Assembly (NCBI GenBank): GCA_035478795.1
Contig: DATIJJ010000002.1
Span: forward strand, 1 to 64,000
Direction: 5' to 3'
DNA from: DATIJJ01 sp035478795
GTDB lineage: Bacteria > Pseudomonadota > Gammaproteobacteria > DSM-16500
DNA: 64,000 nt
Shown here: positions 28,556-35,452 of the stretch, piece by piece
Layout of the letters: each line of letters begins with the position of its first letter
Numbering within the stretch: position 1 is the stretch's first letter
Position numbers and translations under genes: made by a program
The notes under the pieces: generated by a model
Told to the model about the DNA's origin: nothing
The model's database searches: none
What the model saw: only the letters and a program-made list of their open reading frames with translations

Positions 28556-29334
28556 TGCACATTGCTCGCAAGCGCTTTGGTCAGCATTTTTTAACTGACA
28601 AACAGGTCATTCAGCGCATTGTCGATGCGATCATACCCCTGCCCGATCAGCATCTGGTTGAGATCGGGCCAGGGCAAGGCGCATTGACCTTGCCTGTCTT
28701 AAAAAAAGCCGGAAAACTGGATGTCATTGAACTCGATCGCGATTTAATTCCACTCTTGAAAACACGTTGCAAGGAAAAAGGTGATCTGACTGTTTATCAG
28801 GCGGATGCACTCGAATTTGATTTCAATCAATTAATAGTGGATGGACAACCCCTGCGTCTTATCGGGAATTTACCGTATAACATTTCAACGCCGCTGGTTT
28901 TTCATTTATTAAATTATGCGCCGCACATTCGTGACATGCATTTTATGCTGCAAAAGGAAGTGGTGGACCGGATGAGTGCACGCGCTGGCACCCCTGCCTA
29001 TGGACGGTTGAGCATCATGGTGCAATATCATTGCCGTGTCACTTCGTTATTTAATGTGGATCCGACTGCATTTGATCCTCCGCCCAAAGTGGATTCCAGT
29101 ATTGTGAAACTGGTGCCCCATCGTGAATTTCCATATCGGGCGACAGATTATTCGCATTTCGCCCTGCTCGTTAAAACTGCTTTTGCTCATCGACGAAAAA
29201 CATTGCGTAATTGTTTGCGTGATGTGGTCAGTGATGAACAGTGGGAAGTAGCACATCTGGATTCAAAATTGCGGCCAGAGCAGCTGAGCCTCGGTGACTA
29301 TGTCAAGTTAAGCAATTTGCTGGTGGGAAAATAA
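28555..29334 (+). CDS. rsmA: 16S rRNA dimethyladenosine transferase (KsgA)
   Basis: Dimethylates A1518 and A1519 of 16S rRNA late in 30S assembly. 259 residues. RFGQHFLTDKQVIQRIV, EIGPGQGALTLPVL (SAM site) and the catalytic GNLPYNIST are intact. It overlaps the upstream Sel1 gene and the downstream apaH by one base each. Confidence 0.97.
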   Translation: MHIARKRFGQHFLTDKQVIQRIVDAIIPLPDQHLVEIGPGQGALTLPVLKKAGKLDVIELDRDLIPLLKTRCKEKGDLTVYQADALEFDFNQLIVDGQPLRLIGNLPYNISTPLVFHLLNYAPHIRDMHFMLQKEVVDRMSARAGTPAYGRLSIMVQYHCRVTSLFNVDPTAFDPPPKVDSSIVKLVPHREFPYRATDYSHFALLVKTAFAHRRKTLRNCLRDVVSDEQWEVAHLDSKLRPEQLSLGDYVKLSNLLVGK

Positions 29335-30143
29335 TGTCGACGTATGTCATAGGGGACCTTCAGGGTTGTTTTTTTGCGCTGGAAAATTTACTCGAGAAAA
29401 TTCATTTTAATTCAGATCACGATATTTTATGGTTTACAGGTGATCTCGTGAATCGTGGTCCAGAATCGCTTGAAACCTTGCGTTTTGTCAAACAACTCGG
29501 GAAACAGCAGCGTGTCGTGCTGGGCAATCATGATTTGCATTTATTGGCTGTGGCAGAGGGTGCTCATGGTGGCTGGCCGGATGATACATTAACACCGATT
29601 TTAGAAGCGAGTGATCGTGCAGAATTAATGGACTGGTTACGGCATCAGCCTTTATTGCATCATGATGAAGTTTCAGGTTTTGTGATGGTTCATGCGGGAC
29701 TTGCTCCCGACTGGGATTTATCACTTTCGAAAAAACTGGCAGCAGAAGTCGAAGCGATTCTTCAAAGTGATCAGCGAATGGATTTTTTTCATCACATGTA
29801 TGGGAACACACCTTCTGCCTGGCATGAAAATTTAACGGGATGGGATCGTATTCGCTGCATTGTGAATTATTTAACACGCGCGCGGTTTTGTCATCCGGAC
29901 GGGTCACTTGAATTAAAAACAAAAGAAAATGTGCGAGAAGATCAGACGGATCTTGTGCCGTGGTTTAAATTACCTGATCGACGCAGTAAAAATCTGGATA
30001 TTGTATTTGGTCATTGGGCGGCGTTGGGTGGTGTGACAAACACACCGCATGCGTTTGCGCTGGATACGGGGTGTGTGTGGGGATATTCGTTAACGGCGAT
30101 GCGGTTGGAAGATCGGGCGTGTTTTAGTGTGGGGTGTAAATAA
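29334..30143 (+). CDS. apaH: Symmetrical bis(5'-nucleosyl)-tetraphosphatase
   Basis: Hydrolyses Ap4A to two ADP. 269 residues. The metallophosphatase motifs are YVIGDLQGCF, WFTGDLVNRGPESLE and VVLGNHDLHLLA; HAGLAPDW and FGHWAALGG follow. The rsmA-apaH pair is conserved in enterobacteria. It is the last gene before the repeat island. Confidence 0.96.
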   Translation: MSTYVIGDLQGCFFALENLLEKIHFNSDHDILWFTGDLVNRGPESLETLRFVKQLGKQQRVVLGNHDLHLLAVAEGAHGGWPDDTLTPILEASDRAELMDWLRHQPLLHHDEVSGFVMVHAGLAPDWDLSLSKKLAAEVEAILQSDQRMDFFHHMYGNTPSAWHENLTGWDRIRCIVNYLTRARFCHPDGSLELKTKENVREDQTDLVPWFKLPDRRSKNLDIVFGHWAALGGVTNTPHAFALDTGCVWGYSLTAMRLEDRACFSVGCK

Positions 30144-30171
30144 CGGATTCACGTCATATATGGCGTAGATG

Positions 30172-30295
30172 GCAAGGTTCCCCCCTTCCTTTCCTTCCCC
30201 CACAAAACGGGGGGAAGGGACCCACGGTAGCAGAATTAATATAATTTCAGGCAAAGCTCTTCAAGATCAAAATAAAAAAGGGACCCACGGTAGCA
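30172..30295. repeat. 124-bp direct repeat, copy 1
   Basis: Runs from GCAAGGTTCCCCCC to the second GGGACCCACGGTAGCA. It is identical to bases 30878-31000 except for one extra C in the C-run. The first 56 bases from GTTCC also occur inverted at 30486-30541. It is non-coding and lies 28 bases after apaH. Confidence 0.93.
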
Positions 30296-30316
30296 AATCC
30301 ATAACAACTATCGAGG

Positions 30317-30455
30317 TTTTTTTACTTTAAAACTAAAATGCCAGATCGAGCGCTTAAACCTTTTTTACATTAAAACTGAAATGCCAGATCGAGCGCTTAA
30401 ACCTTTTTTACATTAAAACTGAAATGCCAGATCAAGAACTTGAGATTTTTTATCT
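30317..30455. repeat. 43-bp tandem repeat, about three units
   Basis: The segment ATGCCAGATCGAGCGCTTAA recurs at 30338 and 30381, exactly 43 bases apart, with a third degraded unit at 30424 (ATGCCAGATCAAGAACTTGA). The units abut without unique spacers, so this is a minisatellite and not a CRISPR array. Confidence 0.88.
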
Positions 30456-30473
30456 TTATAAATTACCTGCAAA

Positions 30474-30863
30474 TTATGTCATTTCTGCTACCGTGGGTCC
30501 CTTCCCCCCGTTTTGTGGGGGAAGGAAAGGAAGGGGGGAACGTTTATTAGCACAAAGATCCCATATCACTTCCATTACATTATTCATTTGTTGCAATACT
30601 TCATTATTCCAAAAGCGCTGTACTCTGTAGCCTTGTGTTTCTAACCAGCGCGTTCTTTCATTATCATATTCAATTTGTTCGTTGTGTTACCCACCATCAA
30701 CTTCTATTATCAACCTGTTTTCATGACAAACAAAATCAACAATGTATTTCCCCATGGGAACCTGTTTTCGAAAATACAACCCCCCAATTTGTTTACGACG
30801 TAACTGCTGCCACAATTTTATTTCAGCATCGCTCATTTTTTTCCTGAGATTGCGTGCAAACAT
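30474..30863 (-). pseudogene. DUF559 (Vsr-like) endonuclease gene with in-frame stop
   Basis: Read on the minus strand from ATG 30863, the product begins MFARNLRKKMSDAEIKLWQQ and continues to YIVDFVCHENRLIIEVDGG. This is the DUF559 core, with the D/E-x-D catalytic region of a PD-(D/E)XK-like nuclease. A TAA at 30687-30689 then stops it. The same frame continues past the stop as HNEQIEYDNERTRWLETQGY and RVQRFWNNEVLQQM, the expected C-terminal half, to a second stop at 30474-30476. One C-to-T change (CAA to TAA) explains the break, so the inactivation looks recent. The last 20 codons run into the inverted repeat. Confidence 0.85.
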
Positions 30864-30937
30864 AATTTTATTTTTAAGCAAGGTTCCCCCTTCCTTTCCT
30901 TCCCCCACAAAACGGGGGGAAGGGACCCACGGTAGCA
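30486..30937. mobile_element. 452-bp cassette with about 55-bp terminal inverted repeats carrying the DUF559 pseudogene
   Basis: The left end (30486-30541) reads TGCTACCGTGGGTCCCTTCC and is the reverse complement of the right end (30883-30937), which ends GGAAGGGACCCACGGTAGCA. The arms match over about 55 bases, apart from one C in a homopolymer. The DUF559 gene fills the interior. Further full or partial copies of the same repeat flank it. The mobile nature is inferred from the structure; no transposase is encoded. Confidence 0.6.
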
Positions 30938-31000
30938 GAATTAATATAATTTCAGGCAAAGCTCTTCAAGATCAAAATAAAAAAGGGACCCACGGTAGCA
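30878..31000. repeat. 123-bp direct repeat, copy 2
   Basis: Same sequence as 30172-30295 with one C fewer. Its first part doubles as the right inverted end of the DUF559 cassette. The 16-base motif GGGACCCACGGTAGCA occurs twice in it. Bases 31001-31098, up to folA, hold nothing recognisable. Confidence 0.93.
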
Positions 31001-31098
31001 GATATGGAATAATTCACAGGTAAAGCTTTAAAGATAAGTTTTTAAAAATAAAAACTCTGAAAAAACACATTGGACTTGCTACGATTGTATGCAAACAT

Positions 31099-31611
31099 TT
31101 AAGCAAGGTTCATCTCTGCCGCGACGATACGTCTGTCCAACACCACCATCTCACACGCATACGGATTTTTTTCATCCGCCGGATGCAAGAAACATTCCAC
31201 TTCATTCCATTCATCGGAATTTAATTCCGGAAAAAAAGTATCTGCCGAAAAAGTATGGTGCACTCTGGTGAGATAAATTCGATCGGAAAGCGGTAACATC
31301 TGTCGATATAAATCCGCGCCGCCAATCACACAAATTTCATCAGCATCCTGGACAACATCCAACGCATCCTGAATCGAATGGACAATCACACAGCCTTCGG
31401 ATTTGAAATTTAAATCATGCGTGATAACCACATTCATGCGTCCAGGTAGCGGACGACCGATGGATTGATGAGTCTTGCGTCCCATGAGAACGGGTTTCCC
31501 CAGGGTGATCTGTTTGAAGTGTTGCAAATCAACGGGTAGATGCCACAGGAGTTGGTTGTCTTTTCCAATCGCACGGTTTTCTGACATGGCAACGACAATG
31601 GAAATACGCAA
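31099..31611 (-). CDS. folA: Dihydrofolate reductase
   Basis: Reduces dihydrofolate to tetrahydrofolate with NADPH; the trimethoprim target. 170 residues. ISIVVAMSENRAIGKDNQLLWHLP contains the substrate site and Met20-loop region. LMGRKTHQSIGRPLPGR and EICVIGGADLYRQML bind NADPH. It starts 33 bases after pnp on the same strand, with no terminator between, so it may be read from the pnp transcript. Confidence 0.96.
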   Translation of the reverse strand: MRISIVVAMSENRAIGKDNQLLWHLPVDLQHFKQITLGKPVLMGRKTHQSIGRPLPGRMNVVITHDLNFKSEGCVIVHSIQDALDVVQDADEICVIGGADLYRQMLPLSDRIYLTRVHHTFSADTFFPELNSDEWNEVECFLHPADEKNPYACEMVVLDRRIVAAEMNLA

Positions 31612-31644
31612 TGTCAGAAAACTCCTGCCTGATATTATTTACTA

Positions 31645-33735
31645 TTACGCCTCAACTTCTTTCATACTGAGACGAATACGGCCCTGCTTGTCAATTTCAA
31701 GAACCTTGACTTTCACGACCTGTCCTTCGGCCAGCTTGTCAGTGACTTTCTCAACCCGTTCTTTGGTAATTTGAGAAATATGCACAAGACCCTGCTTGCC
31801 CGGCAAAATGCTGACGAAAGCACCAAAATCTGCGAGCTTCACCACCGTGCCTTCATAAATTTCACCGATCGCAACTTCCGCCGTCAAAAGCTCAATACGA
31901 CGAATCGCTTCTTCACATGCCGCCAGATCAGCCGCGGCGACTCGCACTTCACCATCATCACTGATATCAACGACTGTACCGGTTTCTTCGGTAAGCGCAC
32001 GAATGGTGACACCCCCCTTGCCAATCACATCACGGATTTTATCGGTTGGAATACGCATGTTTAAAATGCGGGGCGCATACGCAGACATTTCGGTGCGCGC
32101 TTTTGATATCGTGCGGTTCATGATGTCAAGAATGTGCAGACGACCCGTATGCGCCTGCTCCAGCGCTTCTCGCATAATTTCTTCAGTGATGCCATTGATC
32201 TTGATGTCCATCTGTAAGGCTGTCACGCCCTGTGCCGTACCTGCTACCTTGAAATCCATGTCGCCCAGATGATCTTCATCACCCAGAATGTCCGTCAATA
32301 CCGCAAAACGTTCACCTTCTTTCACCAGACCCATCGCAATACCGGCAACGTGCGCACGTGTAGGTACACCCGCATCCATCAGGGCAAGACTGCTGCCACA
32401 TACACTCGCCATGGAACTCGAGCCATTGGATTCGGTGATTTCAGAAACCACCCGAATCACGTAAGGAAATTCTGTCGGCAAGACTGCCTTGACACCGCGC
32501 TTGGCCAAATTGCCATGGCCTATTTCGCGACGCTTCGGGCTGCCAACAAACCCCACTTCGCCAACCGAGTAGGGAGGGAAATTATAATGCAACATAAAGC
32601 TTTCTTTATGTTCGCCTTCGAGCGCATCAATCGTCTGTGCATCCCGCTCGGTGCCAAGCGTTGCAACCACCAGCGCCTGTGTTTCGCCACGCGTAAAGAG
32701 AGCTGAACCATGCGTACGGGGCAACACACCGACCTGAACAGAAACAGGACGAACCGTTCGGGTATCACGACCGTCAATACGTGGTTTGCCTGACAGAATC
32801 TGGCCGCGAACAACCGTGCTTTCCAGCTGTTTGAAAATGGTTTTGATGCTTTCTGCCCAAAGAGCTTCATCTTCGGCATTCTCAGGCAGTAACGCATCCA
32901 GCACACGGTCACGTGCATCGGAAAGAGCATCTTGCCGCTCACGCTTGTCCCGTAGCTGATACGCCTTTTCAATGTCTGCGCCAATGTAATCAGCAACGCG
33001 CTTCTGAAGTGTCACATCGGCTGCGGGCGCTTCCCAGTTCCAGGAAGGCTTGCCCGCTTCCCTGACCAGATCTTCAATGGCCTGAATAGCGGTCTGCATT
33101 TCTCGATGCGCATAAACAACCGCACCCAGCATGACCGATTCCGGTAATTCCTTTGCCTCGGATTCCACCATCAGTACCGCATCGCGCGTACCCGCCACGA
33201 CCATATCCAGATCAGAAGACTCCAGTTGGGAAAAAGTCGGATTCAACAGAAAGGCACCGTTTTGATAGCCAACACGGGCTGCACCCAATGGACCCATAAA
33301 AGGCATGCCGGATAATGACAGGGCAGCCGAAGCACCGAGCAACGCCGGAATATCCGGATCAATTTCCGGATTCATGGAAAGCACGGTGGCAATGACTTGT
33401 ACTTCAGAGTTAAACCCTTTGGGAAACAGCGGACGGACAGGTCTGTCGATCAATCGGGACGTTAATGTTTCTTTTTCGCTGGGTTTCGCTTCACGCTTGA
33501 AATAACCGCCAGGAATTCGGCCCGCGGCATAGGTGCGCTCCTGGTAGTTAACCGTCAGGGGGAAGAAATCGCGCTCATCGCTCGAACTTTCCACGCCGAC
33601 TGCCGTTACCAGCACCACCGTATCGTCCATGGTTACCATGACAGCGGCTGTAGCCTGTCGCGCGACGATCCCGGTCTCAAGGGTGACTGTGTGATCGCCG
33701 TATTGAAATGTTTTTTTGACTGCTGCCACGGGCAT
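31645..33735 (-). CDS. pnp: Polyribonucleotide nucleotidyltransferase
   Basis: Phosphorolytic 3'-5' exoribonuclease and degradosome component. 696 residues. It has two RNase PH domains (FFPLTVNYQERTYAAGRIPGG in the first), a KH domain with IRDVIGKGGVTIRALTEE, and a C-terminal S1 domain (GTVVKLADFGAFVSILPG). It follows rpsO by 45 bases, as in E. coli, where RNase III processing of this gap controls pnp. The hairpin itself was not confirmed here. Confidence 0.97.
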   Translation of the reverse strand: MPVAAVKKTFQYGDHTVTLETGIVARQATAAVMVTMDDTVVLVTAVGVESSSDERDFFPLTVNYQERTYAAGRIPGGYFKREAKPSEKETLTSRLIDRPVRPLFPKGFNSEVQVIATVLSMNPEIDPDIPALLGASAALSLSGMPFMGPLGAARVGYQNGAFLLNPTFSQLESSDLDMVVAGTRDAVLMVESEAKELPESVMLGAVVYAHREMQTAIQAIEDLVREAGKPSWNWEAPAADVTLQKRVADYIGADIEKAYQLRDKRERQDALSDARDRVLDALLPENAEDEALWAESIKTIFKQLESTVVRGQILSGKPRIDGRDTRTVRPVSVQVGVLPRTHGSALFTRGETQALVVATLGTERDAQTIDALEGEHKESFMLHYNFPPYSVGEVGFVGSPKRREIGHGNLAKRGVKAVLPTEFPYVIRVVSEITESNGSSSMASVCGSSLALMDAGVPTRAHVAGIAMGLVKEGERFAVLTDILGDEDHLGDMDFKVAGTAQGVTALQMDIKINGITEEIMREALEQAHTGRLHILDIMNRTISKARTEMSAYAPRILNMRIPTDKIRDVIGKGGVTIRALTEETGTVVDISDDGEVRVAAADLAACEEAIRRIELLTAEVAIGEIYEGTVVKLADFGAFVSILPGKQGLVHISQITKERVEKVTDKLAEGQVVKVKVLEIDKQGRIRLSMKEVEA

Positions 33736-33780
33736 GTATCCTATTTTAAGGTTAAGAAGTGTGAAGACAGGATTTAAAAA

Positions 33781-34050
33781 CTACCCGCGCAGATCCAGCT
33801 TTTGAATCAGATCACGGTATCGCGCCAGGCTAACGCGCTTCAAATAATTCATCAGCTTACGACGTTGGCTCACCAGTTTGGTCAGCCCGTGACGTGTGTG
33901 AAAATCGTGTGGATTGGCCTTCATGTGCTGCGTCAAATAAACAATGCGCGCAGTCAATAATGAAATCTGTACTTCGGATGATCCGGTATCATTCGCAGAA
34001 CGCTCGTGCGTTTTAACGATGTCTGCTGTAGCAGCGGCTGTTAATGCCAT
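33781..34050 (-). CDS. rpsO: Small ribosomal subunit protein uS15
   Basis: 89-residue primary 16S rRNA binding protein. SEVQISLLTARIVYLTQHMK and the C-terminal LVSQRRKLMNYLKR match S15 along the full length. It has its own promoter upstream of it, as in E. coli. Confidence 0.98.
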   Translation of the reverse strand: MALTAAATADIVKTHERSANDTGSSEVQISLLTARIVYLTQHMKANPHDFHTRHGLTKLVSQRRKLMNYLKRVSLARYRDLIQKLDLRG

Positions 34051-34107
34051 GTATAAAACTCCTATAACACTCTCAAATAACGTTCATTTATAAAACTCAG
34101 GTCGCGT

Positions 34108-34136
34108 ATTGTAACGGGGTGATCGGTTTTGGACAA
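34108..34136 (-). promoter_or_regulatory. sigma70-type promoter of rpsO
   Basis: On the minus strand TTGTCC (34131-34136) and TACAAT (34108-34113) are 17 bases apart. The predicted start near 34101 leaves a leader of about 50 bases before rpsO. It lies between the truB stop and rpsO, where E. coli also has an internal promoter. Confidence 0.6.
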
Positions 34137-34154
34137 GCGTCTTCTGCTGTTTTC

Positions 34155-35066
34155 CTAATCATCTGAAACCAGACGCTTTGGCGAAACCCGCCCACCCTCC
34201 AGTACCTCGCCAATCCCCATAAATTGATCGTGCTCTGAAAAGAGTCGAACGAGGCCATCAAACGGCAACTCCGGGACGCTGACAGCCTGCCCGGTCCGCA
34301 CATAAAAACTGCCGGAAGCCGATAATTGAATGCGGGGGAGGTGACTGACGGAACTGTCGATGGGTAAAAGACACCGCATCAATCCATCCGGTCCCGCTTC
34401 ACTGGCAATGCCTTCAAGCTCACTTAATTCATACATTTTATTTTGTTGGTAGGGAGAAACAGCCACGCGGCGAAGGCCCGTCACATAGGCGCCACAACCG
34501 AGCCTCTCGCCAATATCTTCAACGAGTGTGCGAATATACGTTCCCTTGCTGCAATGCACATCAAAAACAAAAGACGCTTCCGTACAGGAAATCAACCGGC
34601 ATGCGTGAATAAAAACAGCACGCGCCTGTCGCTCCACCGAAAGACCCTGTCGCGCCAATGCATATAATGGCTTGCCCTTGTATTTCAGGGCAGAAAACAT
34701 CGGCGGAATCTGTTCAATGCGCCCGACAAAATGCGTCAGAACGTTTTTAATTTTTTCAGCATCCACATCCACAACGGGTCGGGTTTCGATCACATCCCCC
34801 TCTGCATCGCCCGTCGTTGTTTTGATACCAAGGCGCACCTCGGTCAGATACTGTTTATCTGAATCCAGCAAAAATTGCGACAGTCTGGTCGCCGCTCCAA
34901 AACAAAGCGGCAACATGCCCGTTGCCAGTGGATCAAGGCTTCCGGTATGTCCCGCTTTTTTAGCGCCAAACAACCGTTTGATACGTTGCAGTGCGCCATT
35001 GGACGAAAAATGCAGCGGTTTATCCAGCAACAAAATACCGTTAATTTTTTTTAAGACAGGCTTCAT
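34155..35066 (-). CDS. truB: tRNA pseudouridine(55) synthase
   Basis: Makes pseudouridine 55 in the T-loop of tRNAs. 303 residues. LLLDKPLHFSSNGALQRIK and the catalytic-Asp motif GHTGSLDPLATGMLPLC are intact. CSKGTYIRTLVEDIGERLGC follows, and a PUA-like domain ends the protein. It is in the rbfA-truB-rpsO order of the classic operon. Confidence 0.97.
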   Translation of the reverse strand: MKPVLKKINGILLLDKPLHFSSNGALQRIKRLFGAKKAGHTGSLDPLATGMLPLCFGAATRLSQFLLDSDKQYLTEVRLGIKTTTGDAEGDVIETRPVVDVDAEKIKNVLTHFVGRIEQIPPMFSALKYKGKPLYALARQGLSVERQARAVFIHACRLISCTEASFVFDVHCSKGTYIRTLVEDIGERLGCGAYVTGLRRVAVSPYQQNKMYELSELEGIASEAGPDGLMRCLLPIDSSVSHLPRIQLSASGSFYVRTGQAVSVPELPFDGLVRLFSEHDQFMGIGEVLEGGRVSPKRLVSDD

Positions 35067-35092
35067 GAAAGTGAACTGTTTTTAATGATGTG

Positions 35093-35452
35093 TTATTGGG
35101 AGTTATTCTTTTTCAGGGCATTATTAATTAATGACGTAATACGGCTGCCGCGAACGCTCGAATCGTCATAAATAAATTTTAATTCCGGCGTCACGCGTAA
35201 CTCGACTGCATTGGCCAATTCATAACGCAAAAATTTGGCCGCATTATTTAACGCAACCAACACCCGGCTTGCATTGTCTTCTTCCAGCACACTCACGAAT
35301 ATTTTTGCCGAGGCAAGATCATGAGAAACATTCACACCTGTCAGCGTAATCATCCCAAGATGCAGATCGGTCGCTTCTCTCTGGATGATTTCCGCCAGCG
35401 TCGTTTGAATTAAATCATTTATGCGCTGTTCACGCTTGAACCCTTTCGCCAT
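35093..35452 (-). CDS. rbfA: 30S ribosome-binding factor A
   Basis: 119-residue KH-like 30S maturation and cold-adaptation factor. RINDLIQTTLAEIIQREATD at the start and LRVTPELKFIYDDSSVRGSRI near the end are RbfA hallmarks. It overlaps the infB stop by one base. Confidence 0.95.
   Translation of the reverse strand: MAKGFKREQRINDLIQTTLAEIIQREATDLHLGMITLTGVNVSHDLASAKIFVSVLEEDNASRVLVALNNAAKFLRYELANAVELRVTPELKFIYDDSSVRGSRITSLINNALKKNNSQ

Noticed and set aside
30317..30455. Possible CRISPR array
   Set aside because: The repeat units abut directly with the same sequence throughout; there are no unique spacers and no cas genes in the window.
30742..31023. 93-residue plus-strand ORF in the repeat island
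   Set aside because: It is antisense to the DUF559 pseudogene and reads through the repeats, encoding repeat-derived sequence only.
32520..32996. 158-residue minus-strand ORF inside pnp
   Set aside because: It is another frame of pnp, with no ribosome site and no recognisable family.
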